Positions 1 to 11,301 are shown, counted from the first letter of the stretch. The stretch is 35,813 bases of DNA from an uncultured Clostridia bacterium (GCA_944375955.1 CALWBE010000060.1:1-35813), one strand, 5' to 3'. Translations and numbers: made by a program. Notes: generated by a model from the letters alone, not told the origin.

Positions 1-1138
1 ACATACCTCTGACTATTCCTCCTGTCATTGACAGAAGCTTTTCATCAGTAACTTCTATTACAAAATTCTTTGTCTCTTCTGCGCCTGAATAAATCTTTAC
101 TATCTCAATAGTATATTCTTTTACTCCGCGTCCGTCTACGTTGCATAAGATAGACGCGCTGCCTTCGGTAACCTCATTTTTCAGTGCGCACGGAATTGCC
201 CCATATGCCGTTTCGGGCGCCTTTGCCAATACTCCGTATACTCCGCACGCTGTGTTGCCTAAAAGAGTTCCAACCTTTTCGGTTGAAAAAGTTCCTTTAA
301 GTTCACCGGGGTGTCCGTCACGTCCCTTTATTATATCATCGAGTGTTATATCGACTATGGCTCCGCGAAGAAGAGGCAGAAGCAAATCCGTGTCCGAATC
401 GTAAATTCCGTGACCTAATCCGGCAAAGCTTCCGTCTTCCGGATTATAGAAGGTTATTGTTCCAATACCCGCCGTACTGTCTCTCACCCATGCGCCGGCT
501 TTATACTTGCCGTCAGACAGTGCTTTTACAGGTGTAAGCTTGGCTTTATAGCTTTTTTCGTCTCTGACAAACTCAACGGTCAGCGTTTTCCCAGATGATG
601 AGGAAACCGCCTCCGTCAGCTCTTCAGCTGTATTTATCTCTTTCCCGTCTATGGAGGTTATGACATCACCTGCTTTCAGTCCGGCTTTCTTTGCCGGCCC
701 AATTATGCCTTCCTCGCTTTCAACTTCTGAAAGCGCTGTCACTACTACTCCTTTAGTGAAAAACTTTACCCCAAAAACATCTCCGCATGGAACAAGCTGC
801 AGCTGTGACGAAAGTTTTCCCTCAACTTTTTTAGTTGGTATCAGTCCGAAAAGCTTTGCGGTATATTCATTTTCACCGTCAGCTTTTAATGAAACCTCGG
901 CATTTACTCCCTCGGTGTTTGCTGATGATCTCTGCGCTTCGGATAACCCGATTCCCGTTATACTGTCCGAATATACCTCGTCCGGTATTGCTTTTCCGGA
1001 TGCTCCGAGAAGAAGTACCGAACATATTAATATTAACGGCAAAACATATATTATCTTCCCGCGTCCCGCTTTCTGTTTCCCTTCTGAGTTACGAATGCCT
1101 GTGCGGCAGGCTTTTTTTAAATTTGGTTTTTTCTGCAT
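1..1138 (-). CDS. spoIVB: SpoIVB serine peptidase, N-terminal part (cut by left edge)
   Basis: SpoIVB is the forespore-made serine peptidase that signals across the intermembrane space to activate SpoIVFB and so pro-sigma-K processing. The visible part has about 379 codons. It holds a basic N-terminus, one membrane segment (about residues 29-47), a PDZ domain (about 115-195) with the LKAGDVI core, and the peptidase domain with GLGHGIYD around His243, the expected catalytic histidine. The last visible residues are TGGIVRGM, which in the family directly precede the catalytic Ser of the SGSP motif, so only the end of the domain is missing. The ATG at 1138 is the only good start in this frame. 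An AAGGA lies about 13 bases upstream, which is rather far. A nearer-looking ATG at about 1152 leads to a stop after 20 codons. The gene is divergent from the SLOG gene; no sporulation-sigma promoter could be identified with confidence. Confidence 0.93.
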   Translation of the reverse strand, partial: MQKKPNLKKACRTGIRNSEGKQKAGRGKIIYVLPLILICSVLLLGASGKAIPDEVYSDSITGIGLSEAQRSSANTEGVNAEVSLKADGENEYTAKLFGLIPTKKVEGKLSSQLQLVPCGDVFGVKFFTKGVVVTALSEVESEEGIIGPAKKAGLKAGDVITSIDGKEINTAEELTEAVSSSSGKTLTVEFVRDEKSYKAKLTPVKALSDGKYKAGAWVRDSTAGIGTITFYNPEDGSFAGLGHGIYDSDTDLLLPLLRGAIVDITLDDIIKGRDGHPGELKGTFSTEKVGTLLGNTACGVYGVLAKAPETAYGAIPCALKNEVTEGSASILCNVDGRGVKEYTIEIVKIYSGAEETKNFVIEVTDEKLLSMTGGIVRGM

Positions 1139-1266
1139 TTTCAGTAACCATTCCTTTTCATACATAAACCGCAAGCGCCGTTTTTTGCTCCTGCGGTCAC
1201 TTATAATATTTACTTTGAAGCTTCGCTGTATGTATTGAAAAATCTATATAAATTGGAGTGATTTTT

Positions 1267-1611
1267 TTGAAGGTCGCTGTTGTGGGCTCAAGAAACATAA
1301 AAGATGAGCTATCTGTTTATAATATGATATCAGAAGCAATACCGAGAAACTGCTCGGAAATTGTCAGCGGCGGCGCGGACGGCGTTGATATGCTCGCTGA
1401 AAAATATGCGCGCGAAAATAATCTGCATCTTACTGTATTTAAACCCGAATATGACAAATACGGAAGATCCGCTGCAATTATAAGAAACTCGAAAATCGTC
1501 GAATATTCAGACATTGTATTTGTTTTTTGGGATATGCACTCTAAAGGTTCAGCTTCAACGCTTGTAAAATGTATAGAAACTCAAAAACCTTTTAAAATTT
1601 TCAGAATTTAG
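1267..1611 (+). CDS. Small SLOG-fold protein (DUF2493/DprA-like nucleotide-binding family)
   Basis: A 114-residue single-domain protein with a Rossmann-like start (KVAVVGSR) and the SGGADGVDMLAEKYA signature typical of SLOG proteins related to YspA and DprA, which bind nucleotides or nucleotide-derived ligands. The substrate is unknown. A longer reading frame opens with GTG at 1258, but that codon overlaps the GGAG of the ribosome binding site (1255-1258). TTG at 1267, eight bases after GGAG, is therefore the better start. The gene is divergent from spoIVB and followed by a possible terminator, so it looks monocistronic. It occupies the place where rplL usually precedes rpoB. Confidence 0.75.
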   Translation: MKVAVVGSRNIKDELSVYNMISEAIPRNCSEIVSGGADGVDMLAEKYARENNLHLTVFKPEYDKYGRSAAIIRNSKIVEYSDIVFVFWDMHSKGSASTLVKCIETQKPFKIFRI

Positions 1612-1702
1612 TTACGTAATTTTATTATTTCCTTAAAATCGCAACTGATTCGCTTAAATAATATATATATGTAATTATTTTTTTTTAAAATCCATATTTT
1701 TT

Positions 1703-1765
1703 AATACCGCTTGCAACGCAAAAATATTTTACATGTTTTTGCTTTGTTATATCGGTATTTTTTTT
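1703..1765 (+). terminator. Possible terminator after the SLOG gene
   Basis: Nested inverted repeats: AATACCG (1703-1709) with CGGTATT (1753-1759), and inside them GCAAAAA (1718-1724) with TTTTTGC (1736-1742). A run of eight T follows (1758-1765). The stem is interrupted and AT-rich, so its strength is uncertain. The rest of 1612-1834 is AT-rich and shows nothing else. Confidence 0.4.
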
Positions 1766-1834
1766 GCTTTTTGAGTAATTATTTAACAAAATGTAAACAA
1801 ATGAGCAAAATACTGAAAATTGGTAAAAATGTCC

Positions 1835-1863
1835 TTGACAAAAAACTTGTGCAATGGTATATT
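1835..1863 (+). promoter_or_regulatory. Sigma-A promoter of rpoB-rpoC
   Basis: TTGACA (1835-1840), 17 bases, TATATT (1858-1863): near-consensus. It predicts a start near 1870 and a leader of about 95 bases before rpoB. No ribosomal-protein leader or L10-type site was recognised in this leader. Confidence 0.8.
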
Positions 1864-1965
1864 ATTATACTGCATTATAATTGAGTAATTGTCTGCGTTT
1901 TTGACTTTAACAACGACAAAAAACTACATAACAACCGGAAAATATGAATGGAGTGATTGCTTAAT

Positions 1966-4900
1966 ATGGTAGAACCCTCAAAGCTTCAGAAGCTCGTTGA
2001 CAGCGGTATCGTTAAGCGAAAATATCTCGGCAAGAATATGAGATACAGCTTTTCAAAAATTAATGAAGACCTTTGTGAAATGCCTGATTTTATCGAGATT
2101 CAAAAAAAATCCTATCAGTGGTTCCTTGACAAAGGCCTGCGCGAGGTTCTTGACGACGTGTCGCCGCTCGTCGATTATTCCGGAAATCTGAACATCGATT
2201 TTATAGACTATTCGCTTGAGCATAAACCGAAATATTCCGTAGAGGAATGCAAAGACAGAGATGTAAACTATGCCGCGCCGCTGAAAGTTAAAGTCAGACT
2301 TTCTAACAATCAGACAGGTGAAATAAAAGACGCTGAAGTTTTTATGGGCGATTTCCCGCTTATGACTGAAACCGGTACTTTTATTATAAACGGCGCTGAA
2401 CGCGTTATTGTATCTCAGCTTGTGCGCTCACCGGGTATTTATTACGATTCTACAATGGACAAGTCGGACAAGCGTCTTTTCGCTGCAACTGTCATTCCTT
2501 ACCGAGGCGCTTGGCTTGAATATGAAACAGACGCAAACGATGTCTTTTACGTTCGTATAGATAAAAACCGCAAGCTGCCTATAACTGTTTTTATCCGCGC
2601 ACTCGATGAAAATCTTTCTACAAATGATAATATAATAGAATTTTTCGGCGATAATGAAAAGCTGCGCGCTACTTTTGAAAAGGATACCAGCGAATCGGAC
2701 GCCGCTAAAAACGAATCTTCCGCACATGACGAAGCTCTAAAAGAAATTTACCGCAAACTTCGCCCCGGCGATCCCGCGATTGTAGAAAGCGCAAAAACTC
2801 TTATAAACAATCTTTTCTTTGATGCAAAGCGCTATGACATATCTGCAGTAGGCCGCTACAAATTCAACAAAAAGCTTGCTCTTGCCCGCCGTATTGCCGG
2901 GTTTGAGCTTGCAAGGGATGTTGTAAATACTTTCACAGGAGAAATCCTTTACGAAAAAGGAACTGTCCTTAACCGTAAAATGGCTGAAGACATTGAAAAT
3001 GCCGGAGTTAATGAGGTTTATCTGCTTTCGCAGGCTTTAACTCCTTCTTCAGTGCGCTCTGAATTTAAAGTGTTCGGAAATCATACCGCATTTATTGACA
3101 AACTCGGTATAGTTCCGGAAGAATATTACAAGGATCTCGGAATAACAGAACGCGTCAATACCTTGGTTCTTTCTGAAATTCTCGACTCCGTATCAGACGC
3201 TGAAGGCTTTAAGGAACAGTTTAAGCTGCGCCATGATGAACTTATTGCAAGGCATATAACCCGCGAAGATATCATGGCTTCTATAAACTATTTATTATGT
3301 CTTACTCACTTCTGCGGCACAACCGACGATATTGACCATCTCGGCAACCGTCGTCTGCGTTCTGTAGGTGAACTTCTTCAGAATCAGCTGCGCATCGGTT
3401 TTGCACGCATGGACAAGATCGTAAAAGAGCGCATGACTATTCAGGATTCTGAAAACCTCACTCCTCAGAATCTTATAAATATAAGACCTATTGTATCCGC
3501 AATAAAGGAATTTTTCGGTTCTTCTCCGCTTTCGCAGTTTATGGACCAGTCAAATCCTCTCGCGGAACTTACTCATAAACGCCGTCTTTCGGCACTCGGT
3601 CCGGGTGGTCTTTCGCGTGACAGAGCATCGTTTGAAGTCCGCGATGTCCATTATACACATTACGGCAGAATGTGCCCTATTGAAACCCCTGAAGGTCCTA
3701 ATATCGGACTTATATCATATCTCGCAACATATGCACGCATAAATGATTTCGGATTTATTGAAGCTCCTTACCGCAAGGTGGACAAACAAACCGGCATAGT
3801 TACGGATGAAGTCGAATATATGATGGCAGATGTCGAGGACGAATATATCGTCGCTCAGGCAAACGAGCCGCTTACTCCCGAAGGAAAATTCGTAAAAGAG
3901 CGCGTTACCGCAAGATACCGCGAGGAAATCCTTGAAGTTGACGCCAACCGCGTCGATTATATGGACGTTTCTCCTAAAATGGTCGTATCTGTCGCAACAG
4001 CTCACATTCCTTTCCTTGAAAATGATGACAACTCCCGTGCTCTTATGGGATCCAACATGCAGAAACAGGCTGTTCCCCTAATGATGACCGAAAGTCCTAT
4101 TGTTGCAACAGGTATGGAATATAAGGCCGCTGTAGACTCAGGCGTAGTTTCTGTAGCTAAGGAATCCGGTACTGTTTTGAAAGCCGATTCCGATACTATC
4201 CGCATTCAGGAAGACAGCGGAAATACACGCGAATATCATCTTATTAAATTCAAGCGCTCAAATCAGGGTACTTGCGTAAATATGCGTCCTATCGTAATGG
4301 CAGGCGAACGCGTTGAAAAAGGGCAGGTAATAGCCGACGGTCCTGCTACGTCAAACGGCGAAATAGCTCTCGGTAAAAACGCCCTTATAGGCTTTATGAC
4401 CTGGGAAGGCTACAATTATGAGGACGCTGTTCTCCTGAATGAACGACTTGTCAGGGAAGATATTTACACTTCTATTCATATAGAAGAATATTCACACGAG
4501 GCAAGAGATACAAAGCTCGGGCCGGAAGAAATTACCCGCGATATTCCTAATGTCGGCGACGACGCTCTGAAAAACCTTACGGCAGACGGTATTGTCTGCA
4601 AGGGTGCCGAGGTTCATGCCGGAGATATACTTGTAGGAAAAGTTACTCCCAAAGGAGAAACCGAGCTTACCCCTGAAGAAAGGCTTTTAAGAGCTATATT
4701 CGGTGAAAAAGCCCGCGAAGTTAGAGATACTTCGCTTCGTCTGCCTCACGGAGAAAGCGGAATTGTCGTTGACGTCCGCACATTCTCGCGTGACAATTCA
4801 GACGAGCTGCCGCCCGGAGTAAACAAAGTTGTAAGAGTTTATATCGCTCAGAAGAGAAAGATTTCTGTAGGAGACAAAATGGCAGGACGTCACGGTAACA

Positions 4901-5778
4901 AAGGTGTCGTTTCACGTATTCTCCCTCCGGAAGATATGCCTTTCCTTCCCGACGGTACACCTCTTGATATCGTCCTTAATCCTTTGGGCGTTCCTTCCCG
5001 AATGAATATCGGTCAGGTGCTTGAAGTGCATCTCGGAATTGCCGCAAGGAAACTCGGATGCAAAATTATGACGCCCGTATTCGACGGTGCTAATGAAAAT
5101 GATATAGCTGAATTTATGAACGCCGCAGGAATGCGTCCCGACGGAAAAACAATTCTTTATGACGGAAGAACAGGCGAACAGTTTGACAACCCCGTAACCG
5201 TAGGTATTATGTACTATCTTAAGCTTCATCATCTTGTTGATGATAAAATACACGCGCGTTCCACCGGTCCTTATTCACTCGTAACACAGCAGCCGCTCGG
5301 CGGTAAAGCTCAGTTCGGAGGACAAAGATTCGGAGAAATGGAAGTTTGGGCTCTTGAAGCTTACGGCGCAGCTTATACACTTCAGGAAATACTCACGGTT
5401 AAATCCGACGACGTTATCGGAAGAGTAAAAGCCTATGAAGCTATCGTTAAAGGTCACAATATCCCGACTCCGGGTGTCCCTGAATCCTTTAAAGTGCTGC
5501 TGCGTGAATTAAAATCTCTGGCACTTGATATAAGAGTTCTTGACGCCGACGGAAATGAAGTAAAAATAAAAGACAGCTCGGCTGAAGAGACCGACAAGAT
5601 AAAACGCGTTGCTCCGACAATTGAAGAGGACGGCAGCGCTAAAAATACCGAAGCATCCGGAATCGAAGACTTTATCGATATTGACGAGGATGATTCAAAC
5701 CGCGACGATTACGACGAGGATTTTTACGAGGATGACTATGATGATGATGAGTCGGATCTCGGTTTTGACGAAGACTAA
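1966..5778 (+). CDS. rpoB: RNA polymerase beta subunit
   Basis: The beta subunit of RNA polymerase, 1270 residues from the ATG at 1966. GGAG at 1950-1953 suits this ATG; a TTG at 1957 in the same frame is too close to it. The rifampicin region starts at residue 516 ([13 protein letters not shown]) and continues with [13 protein letters not shown], which is the sensitive wild-type pattern. The active-site segment [12 protein letters not shown] is at residues 969-980. The last 40 or so residues are almost all Asp, Glu and Tyr, an acidic tail not found in the short Bacillus protein. rpoC follows after 54 bases with its own strong ribosome binding site and must be cotranscribed. Confidence 0.99.
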   Translation: MVEPSKLQKLVDSGIVKRKYLGKNMRYSFSKINEDLCEMPDFIEIQKKSYQWFLDKGLREVLDDVSPLVDYSGNLNIDFIDYSLEHKPKYSVEECKDRDVNYAAPLKVKVRLSNNQTGEIKDAEVFMGDFPLMTETGTFIINGAERVIVSQLVRSPGIYYDSTMDKSDKRLFAATVIPYRGAWLEYETDANDVFYVRIDKNRKLPITVFIRALDENLSTNDNIIEFFGDNEKLRATFEKDTSESDAAKNESSAHDEALKEIYRKLRPGDPAIVESAKTLINNLFFDAKRYDISAVGRYKFNKKLALARRIAGFELARDVVNTFTGEILYEKGTVLNRKMAEDIENAGVNEVYLLSQALTPSSVRSEFKVFGNHTAFIDKLGIVPEEYYKDLGITERVNTLVLSEILDSVSDAEGFKEQFKLRHDELIARHITREDIMASINYLLCLTHFCGTTDDIDHLGNRRLRSVGELLQNQLRIGFARMDKIVKERMTIQDSENLTPQNLINIRPIVSAIKEFFGSSPLSQFMDQSNPLAELTHKRRLSALGPGGLSRDRASFEVRDVHYTHYGRMCPIETPEGPNIGLISYLATYARINDFGFIEAPYRKVDKQTGIVTDEVEYMMADVEDEYIVAQANEPLTPEGKFVKERVTARYREEILEVDANRVDYMDVSPKMVVSVATAHIPFLENDDNSRALMGSNMQKQAVPLMMTESPIVATGMEYKAAVDSGVVSVAKESGTVLKADSDTIRIQEDSGNTREYHLIKFKRSNQGTCVNMRPIVMAGERVEKGQVIADGPATSNGEIALGKNALIGFMTWEGYNYEDAVLLNERLVREDIYTSIHIEEYSHEARDTKLGPEEITRDIPNVGDDALKNLTADGIVCKGAEVHAGDILVGKVTPKGETELTPEERLLRAIFGEKAREVRDTSLRLPHGESGIVVDVRTFSRDNSDELPPGVNKVVRVYIAQKRKISVGDKMAGRHGNKGVVSRILPPEDMPFLPDGTPLDIVLNPLGVPSRMNIGQVLEVHLGIAARKLGCKIMTPVFDGANENDIAEFMNAAGMRPDGKTILYDGRTGEQFDNPVTVGIMYYLKLHHLVDDKIHARSTGPYSLVTQQPLGGKAQFGGQRFGEMEVWALEAYGAAYTLQEILTVKSDDVIGRVKAYEAIVKGHNIPTPGVPESFKVLLRELKSLALDIRVLDADGNEVKIKDSSAEETDKIKRVAPTIEEDGSAKNTEASGIEDFIDIDEDDSNRDDYDEDFYEDDYDDDESDLGFDED

Positions 5779-5832
5779 ATCCCGCCCGAAACACATTTTA
5801 TTATGATTTTGAAAAGGAGCGGCAGTTTATCA

Positions 5833-8800
5833 ATGAACCAAATTGAACACAACGAATTTGATAAAATTAAAATCGGTCTTGCTTCCCCCGAAATGATCCG
5901 TTCATGGTCATATGGTGAAGTAAAAAAGCCGGAAACAATAAATTACAGAACCTTAAAGCCCGAAAGAGACGGCCTTTACTGCGAAAGAATCTTCGGTCCG
6001 ACAAAAGACTGGGAATGTCACTGCGGAAAATACAAAAGAGTCCGCTATAAGGGCAAAATCTGCGAAAAATGCCATGTCGAGATAACTACCAATAAGGTGC
6101 GCCGCGAAAGAATGGGACATATTGAGCTTGCAGCTCCCGTGTCTCATATATGGTATTTCCGCGCTATTCCCTCAAGAATGGGACTTTTGCTTGACATATC
6201 TCCCAGACTTCTTGAAAAAGTTCTTTATTTCGCACAGTATATCGTCGTTGATCCCGGAGAAGATACCGTGCTTTCAAAAAAGCAGCTGCTTAATGACCGT
6301 GAATACAGTGATTACCGCGAAAAATACGAGGATGATTTCTATGCCGAAATGGGTGCGGAAGCTATTAAAGAATTGCTTTCCGAATTTGACTATGAACGGT
6401 ATGATGAGTTTATCCGCGTCAATGTGGACGATTTTGTTACTGTTACAGGTCTTTCAAAGAGCCGGATTATCGACTATCTCGCAAAGAGAATATACTTTGT
6501 CGAAAATCCCGCCGACTGCGATAAATTCACCGCCGGCGAAATAATTCCACGTACGGTATTCAACACAAAAGTAAAACGTTATAACCTTGAGCATCCTCAT
6601 GCTAAAATTGAGGTCAAAACCGGCTCAAAATATATTGAAGAGCTGTATGACAAATATTGTACCGAAAACGATCCCGATACTCTTCCGGTAGTTATTGCCG
6701 ACAAAAAACAGTGGATAAACAACCTCGAATGGTTTGACAGACAGCTTAAGAACGAACTTGAAGGCGCTTCAGGTCAGAAAAAAGTTAAAATAGTAAAAAG
6801 GCTTGAAGTAATTGAATCGTTTAAAAATTCAGGAAATAAGCCGGAATGGATGATTCTTGACGTTATTCCGATAATCCCGCCGGATATACGTCCTCTTATA
6901 CAGCTTGACGGAGGCAGATTTGCAACCTCCGACCTCAATGATCTTTACAGAAGAGTTATCAACCGAAACAACAGACTTAAAAGGCTTATGGAACTGCAGG
7001 CTCCCGACATAATCATACGCAATGAAAAGCGTATGCTTCAGGAAGCAGTCGACGCCCTTATCGACAACGGACGCCGCGGCAGAGCCGTTACAGGTCCCAG
7101 CAACAGGCCTCTTAAATCCTTATCCGAAATGCTGCGCGGAAAACAGGGACGTTTCCGTCAGAATTTGCTCGGAAAACGTGTTGACTATTCTGGACGTTCG
7201 GTTATCGTCGTAGGACCAAGCCTGAAAATATATCAGTGCGGACTTCCTAAGGAAATGGCGCTTGAACTGTTTAAGCCATTTGTTATGAAACGTCTTGTAG
7301 AAACAGGCAAATCCGCCAATATCAAAGACGCCAAAAAGAAAGTAGAAAGAGTAAGCACCGAAGTATGGGATGCTCTTGAATATGTAATAAAGGATCATCC
7401 TGTCCTTCTAAACCGTGCGCCTACGCTTCACAGACTTTCCATTCAGGCTTTTGAACCTGTTCTTGTTGAAGGACGCGCAATAAAACTGCATCCGCTGGTT
7501 TGTACCGCCTTCAATGCTGACTTTGACGGCGACCAGATGCCGGTACATGTGCCTCTTTCTGCCGAAGCTCAGGCAGAAGCACGCTTCCTTATGCTGTCGG
7601 CAAACAACCTTTTAAAACCCGTTAACGGTCATGCCGTTACCGTTCCTACTCAGGATATGGTTCTCGGTTCATATTATCTCACCATTATTAAGCATGACGA
7701 AAAAGGCGAAGGCATGTGCTTCCGTGACTTTGACGAAGCTATGATGGCTTATGCGAACGGAGAGCTCGGTCTGCATGCTCCCATAAGGGTCAGAATGACC
7801 AAAAAAATGGAGGACGGCACAACAAAAAGCGGAATTATCAACGCTACGCTCGGCAGACTTATATTTAACCGTTCTATCCCTCAGGATCTTCATTTTGTCG
7901 AAAGAAATGAAGAAAATATGTTTGATCTTGAAATAGACCGCGTAGTAACCAAAGATGAGCTCGGAAAAATTATAGACAGCTGTATCAAATATCACGGAAT
8001 TTCAAAGACAGCCGAAGTGCTCGACTTTATAAAAGATACCGGATATAAATATTCTACAAGAGCATCTATTTCAATATCTATATCAGATATGACAGTGCCT
8101 CCGCAGAAAAAAGTTATAATCGAAGAAAGTGAAAAACAGGTAGCTATCATATCCAAGCTTTATAACCGTGGTCTTCTTACCGATGAAGAAAGAAGACAGC
8201 GCGTAATCAATATATGGGAAGTCGCAACTAATGACGTTGCAAATGCACTTACCGCAAACCTCGATGAATTCAACAACATTCGTATGATGGCTGTATCCGG
8301 AGCCCGCGGATCTATTAAACAGATTCGTCAGCTTGCAGGTATGCGCGGTCTTATGGCTTCAACCTCAGGTCAGACAATTGAACTGCCTATTAAGGCTAAC
8401 TTCCGTGAAGGTCTTAATATTCTCGAATATTTCATAGCTGCCCGCGGAGCCCGCAAAGGTCTTGCCGATACCGCTCTGCGTACCGCCGACTCCGGTTATC
8501 TTACAAGACGTCTTGTCGACGTTTCTCAGGACGTTATAATTCGTGAGGTCGACTGCGGAGCTAAAGAAGGTCTTTGGGTATCCGAAATCGCCGAAGGCAA
8601 AGAAAAGATAGAAGCTCTTGATCTGCGTCTTATCGGCCGTTTCGTTATCGGCGATGTAATCGATCCCGCAACAGGCAAAGTTATTGTTCCGGATAATACA
8701 ATGATATCCGAAGATCAGGCTGAAGAAATAGTTAAAACTCAGTCGCGTGAAAATCCCGATCACCGTATTATGAAAGTTCATATACGCTCGATACTCAACT

Positions 8801-9939
8801 GTCAGTCAAAACATGGCGTCTGCGTACACTGCTACGGCTCAGACCTCTCATCCGGAAAACCGGTAAATGTAGGAGAATCAGTAGGTATAATCGCAGCTCA
8901 GTCTATCGGTGAGCCAGGTACTCAGCTTACAATGAGAACCTTCCATACCGGTGGTATCGCAGGCGGCGATATAACTCAAGGTCTTCCCAGAGTTGAAGAA
9001 CTTTTTGAGGCAAGACGTCCTAAAAAGACAAGCGTTGTTTCTGACTGCGACGGTACGGTCACATCTATAACCGAAGACAAAAAAGTCCGCCGCGTAGTTA
9101 TCAGCCGGGTTCTTTCTGATCTTGAAAAACAAACTCTGCCCGCTGATGTTATAGCTGAAGTTGAAGGCAAAAAGTTTGAATACAGTATACCGCTCGGAAC
9201 AAGAGTTATCGTTCAGGAAGGCGATGAAGTTTACAGAGGTCAGTCTATTACCGAAGGTCTTATGAGCCCTGCCGATATTGTCCGCATTAACGGTCTTGAC
9301 GCTGTATATGAATATATTATCAAGGAAGTTCAGAAGGTTTATGCGCTTCAAGGCGTTGAAATCAATGACAAGCATATCGAAACAATCGCACGTCAAATGA
9401 CAAGAAAAGTTAAAGTTGAAAGCTCCGGAAGCACTGATCTGCTTGTAGGTTCAATTATCAGCCGCAATGAGCTTAAAGAGGCAAATGAACCTATCGAAAA
9501 ACGTCTTGCCAACGGCGAAATCGGTATTGCTCCCGCTGTTGCATCACCTGTTCTGCTCGGTATAACAAAGGCTTCTCTTTCTACCGAATCTTTCCTGTCT
9601 GCGGCATCTTTCCAGGAAACTACAAAAGTTCTCACCGAAGCTGCTATTAAAGGAAAAATAGATCCTCTTCTCGGTCTTAAAGAAAATGTTCTTATCGGTA
9701 AGCTTATTCCTGCAGGTACAGGTATGCAGATATACCGTGATATAGAAATAACCGATAAAAATAATCAAATACTTTATGCTCCCGAATTTGAAGACAAAGA
9801 AGAAACTCCTGTTGTAGCTCCTGTCAAAAAAACCGACCTTGCAGATAATGAAGATTCCGATGATGATGAGTTTTCGGAAGATGAAACTGATGAGATCGAT
9901 TTTGACAACAGCGAAGAAATAGAATCTGAACTTAAATAA
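5833..9939 (+). CDS. rpoC: RNA polymerase beta' subunit with a large N-terminal-region insertion
   Basis: The beta' subunit, 1368 residues from the ATG at 5833. AAAAGGAG at 5812-5819 sets this start; an upstream in-frame ATG at 5803 lacks a site. Seen in order: the N-terminal zinc site (Cys62, 64, 77, 80), the catalytic NADFDGDQM at 561-569 with three Asp for Mg2+, the bridge-helix and trigger-loop region, and the second zinc site (Cys908, 990, 997, 1000). The protein is about 170 residues longer than the Bacillus subunit. Most of the excess is one block at about residues 188-304, between the conserved [10 protein letters not shown] and the SGQKK...IKRLEV segment, plus an acidic tail of about 45 residues. 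The whole frame is open, so the insertion is translated. Confidence 0.99.
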   Translation: MNQIEHNEFDKIKIGLASPEMIRSWSYGEVKKPETINYRTLKPERDGLYCERIFGPTKDWECHCGKYKRVRYKGKICEKCHVEITTNKVRRERMGHIELAAPVSHIWYFRAIPSRMGLLLDISPRLLEKVLYFAQYIVVDPGEDTVLSKKQLLNDREYSDYREKYEDDFYAEMGAEAIKELLSEFDYERYDEFIRVNVDDFVTVTGLSKSRIIDYLAKRIYFVENPADCDKFTAGEIIPRTVFNTKVKRYNLEHPHAKIEVKTGSKYIEELYDKYCTENDPDTLPVVIADKKQWINNLEWFDRQLKNELEGASGQKKVKIVKRLEVIESFKNSGNKPEWMILDVIPIIPPDIRPLIQLDGGRFATSDLNDLYRRVINRNNRLKRLMELQAPDIIIRNEKRMLQEAVDALIDNGRRGRAVTGPSNRPLKSLSEMLRGKQGRFRQNLLGKRVDYSGRSVIVVGPSLKIYQCGLPKEMALELFKPFVMKRLVETGKSANIKDAKKKVERVSTEVWDALEYVIKDHPVLLNRAPTLHRLSIQAFEPVLVEGRAIKLHPLVCTAFNADFDGDQMPVHVPLSAEAQAEARFLMLSANNLLKPVNGHAVTVPTQDMVLGSYYLTIIKHDEKGEGMCFRDFDEAMMAYANGELGLHAPIRVRMTKKMEDGTTKSGIINATLGRLIFNRSIPQDLHFVERNEENMFDLEIDRVVTKDELGKIIDSCIKYHGISKTAEVLDFIKDTGYKYSTRASISISISDMTVPPQKKVIIEESEKQVAIISKLYNRGLLTDEERRQRVINIWEVATNDVANALTANLDEFNNIRMMAVSGARGSIKQIRQLAGMRGLMASTSGQTIELPIKANFREGLNILEYFIAARGARKGLADTALRTADSGYLTRRLVDVSQDVIIREVDCGAKEGLWVSEIAEGKEKIEALDLRLIGRFVIGDVIDPATGKVIVPDNTMISEDQAEEIVKTQSRENPDHRIMKVHIRSILNCQSKHGVCVHCYGSDLSSGKPVNVGESVGIIAAQSIGEPGTQLTMRTFHTGGIAGGDITQGLPRVEELFEARRPKKTSVVSDCDGTVTSITEDKKVRRVVISRVLSDLEKQTLPADVIAEVEGKKFEYSIPLGTRVIVQEGDEVYRGQSITEGLMSPADIVRINGLDAVYEYIIKEVQKVYALQGVEINDKHIETIARQMTRKVKVESSGSTDLLVGSIISRNELKEANEPIEKRLANGEIGIAPAVASPVLLGITKASLSTESFLSAASFQETTKVLTEAAIKGKIDPLLGLKENVLIGKLIPAGTGMQIYRDIEITDKNNQILYAPEFEDKEETPVVAPVKKTDLADNEDSDDDEFSEDETDEIDFDNSEEIESELK

Positions 9940-9974
9940 AAACTTTCTGAGTTTTTTATAAAAAATATAAAACA

Positions 9975-10018
9975 AACCTCACGCTTTTCAGTTTAAAACA
10001 AGGCGTGAGGTTGTTTTT
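9975..10018 (+). terminator. Terminator of rpoBC
   Basis: A perfect 10-bp stem, AACCTCACGC (9975-9984) with GCGTGAGGTT (10003-10012), followed by GTTTTTG. The other strand also has a T-rich tail, so it may end the convergent phosphatase unit as well. Confidence 0.9.
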
Positions 10019-10073
10019 GCAATTCTTATAAATTTATTTTTTTATATATTGTTATATATATTTATCAGCCGGT

Positions 10074-10706
10074 TTATCCGTTGACCTCGGCAAGATGCTC
10101 GTTTAACGCCTTCTCGCGGAAAACAAGCTTATTTTTATCATACTCGGCAACACTTACGGACGCATTAGGAAAATTGAAGAAATTAAGCTTGCTGTCAAGC
10201 CTTCCGTTTTCGGCGTATGAAAGAAGCAATTTCAGCGGCATGGCGTGAAATACAACAAGTACTGTTTTTCCGCTGTTTTCTTCCGAAATTTCTGATATTT
10301 TGTTGTAAACCCGCAAAAACGCTTCCTGTGTTGACTCTCCTCCGGGAAATCTGAATATATCAGCGTTATTTTCCCAATTAAAATAAGCTTCAGGATATTT
10401 TTCGGGAACTTTCAGGAAATATAATCCCTCCCATTCTCCTACATTCATCTCTCTCAAAGCCTTATCAGTATGTATTTGTTCTTCGGGAATCCCGAGTTTT
10501 GAAGTTATTATTTTTGCAGTATCATAAGTACGGCGCAGATCGCTCGCATATACAGTATCTATCTTAAAATTTTCAGAGATAAACTCGCCTGTTCGCGCTG
10601 CTTGTTTTTCTCCTAAAAGAGAAAGAGGTATATTAGACTGACCTGTAAAAATTTTATTTACGTTTGCTTCGCTTTGCCCGTGCCGCACAAAAATAAAAGT
10701 TGTCAT
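10074..10706 (-). CDS. Histidine phosphatase family protein (phosphoglycerate-mutase-like)
   Basis: A 210-residue soluble protein of the histidine phosphatase (branch 1) superfamily. The phospho-acceptor His9 lies in VRHGQSEAN. SDLRRTYDTA carries the conserved Arg59, Glu86 is in REMNVGEWEG, and the second catalytic His154 is in VVFHAMPL, so all catalytic positions are intact. The family covers cofactor-dependent phosphoglycerate mutases and many small-molecule phosphatases. The short length and the MNVGEWEG motif fit a CobC/GpmB-type phosphatase better than glycolytic mutase, but the substrate cannot be told. The ATG at 10706 has GAAAGGAAG upstream. It begins only 16 bases after the PHP remnant and may have been cotranscribed with it. 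Confidence 0.88.
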   Translation of the reverse strand: MTTFIFVRHGQSEANVNKIFTGQSNIPLSLLGEKQAARTGEFISENFKIDTVYASDLRRTYDTAKIITSKLGIPEEQIHTDKALREMNVGEWEGLYFLKVPEKYPEAYFNWENNADIFRFPGGESTQEAFLRVYNKISEISEENSGKTVLVVFHAMPLKLLLSYAENGRLDSKLNFFNFPNASVSVAEYDKNKLVFREKALNEHLAEVNG

Positions 10707-10722
10707 TTGTCTTTACTTCCTT

Positions 10723-11301
10723 TCAGCAGTTATTTATGTATATATACTGCGACCAGGCATATCTGCCTTCGCAGTCCTTTACCTCTGCTCTTACAAATCT
10801 TTCAATTCCGTTGGGTATAAATTCCCCGTGCGTAATTCCATGGCCTATATCTGCCCTGTGAGAGTTCCAGGCACAGTCGGTATAATAAACTATTTCCTCT
10901 ACCGGCGTATCCGGACAATCTACAGTTAAACGGCCATCATTAAATTCCGTGTAAATCAACGGTCCCTGCGTAGAATAGTATTTTCCTTCTTTTAATGCTC
11001 TCATTATCGAAGATTTTGTACATTCTTCCGCTTCCGCTATAATATAGCTCCTGCAAGTATCATAATCCTTATAAAAATGTGTGTCGTCTGTCGCTGCAAG
11101 CTTCAAAATATTTCCTCTTGAAGCTAATATATCAAGTATTACTCCGCTGTACGGCCGCGCGTTTCGAGGAAGATCGGAAACCGAATTGAATATCTCCGTA
11201 AAATCTATTCCTTTAAGGGCCGCTATCTCATCTGGTGAATTCAAGCTCCATGCAGGATGCGCAAGACATGCAAGTCCTCCTGCTTTATGTATCAGACCAT
11301 G
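10723..11301 (-). pseudogene. C-terminal remnant of a PHP-domain metal-dependent phosphoesterase
   Basis: An open frame of 192 codons without a credible start. It reads GLIHKAGGLACLAHPAWSL at its beginning and AATDDTHFY later, the AHP and D-x-H metal-ligand motifs of the C-terminal half of PHP phosphoesterases. The rest resembles the family's C-terminal extension. The N-terminal half, which should hold the H-x-H motif, is absent: upstream the frame runs into TAA (11302-11304) and sialidase-like sequence takes over in another frame. A TTG at 11244 could start a 173-residue product, but it has no ribosome binding site and would lack the AHP ligand. It is best read as the 3' end of a gene joined by deletion to a different gene; a chimeric assembly would look the same. 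Confidence 0.75.

Noticed and set aside
1154..1198. Hairpin ACCGCA/TGCGGT upstream of spoIVB
   Set aside because: Only six pairs, large loop and no T-run on either strand; not convincing as a terminator or control element.
651..1238. A 195-codon open frame on the plus strand over spoIVB
   Set aside because: It is the antisense shadow of spoIVB; the minus-strand translation has clear PDZ and peptidase motifs, and the plus-strand product has none.
1139..1260. Sigma-F or sigma-G promoter for spoIVB
   Set aside because: CATACA-like and TATTAT-like strings occur, but no -35/-10 pair with correct spacing could be assembled.
7892..7901. TGTCGAA strings inside rpoC resembling Spo0A boxes
   Set aside because: They lie in coding sequence with no promoter nearby; chance matches are expected in 35 kb.
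8878..9396. A 172-codon minus-strand frame inside rpoC
   Set aside because: Shadow of the highly conserved rpoC coding frame; no ribosome binding site or recognisable domain.
10014..10073. Small gene in the AT-rich gap after rpoC
   Set aside because: No start with a ribosome binding site and no frame of useful length; only the terminator tail is present.
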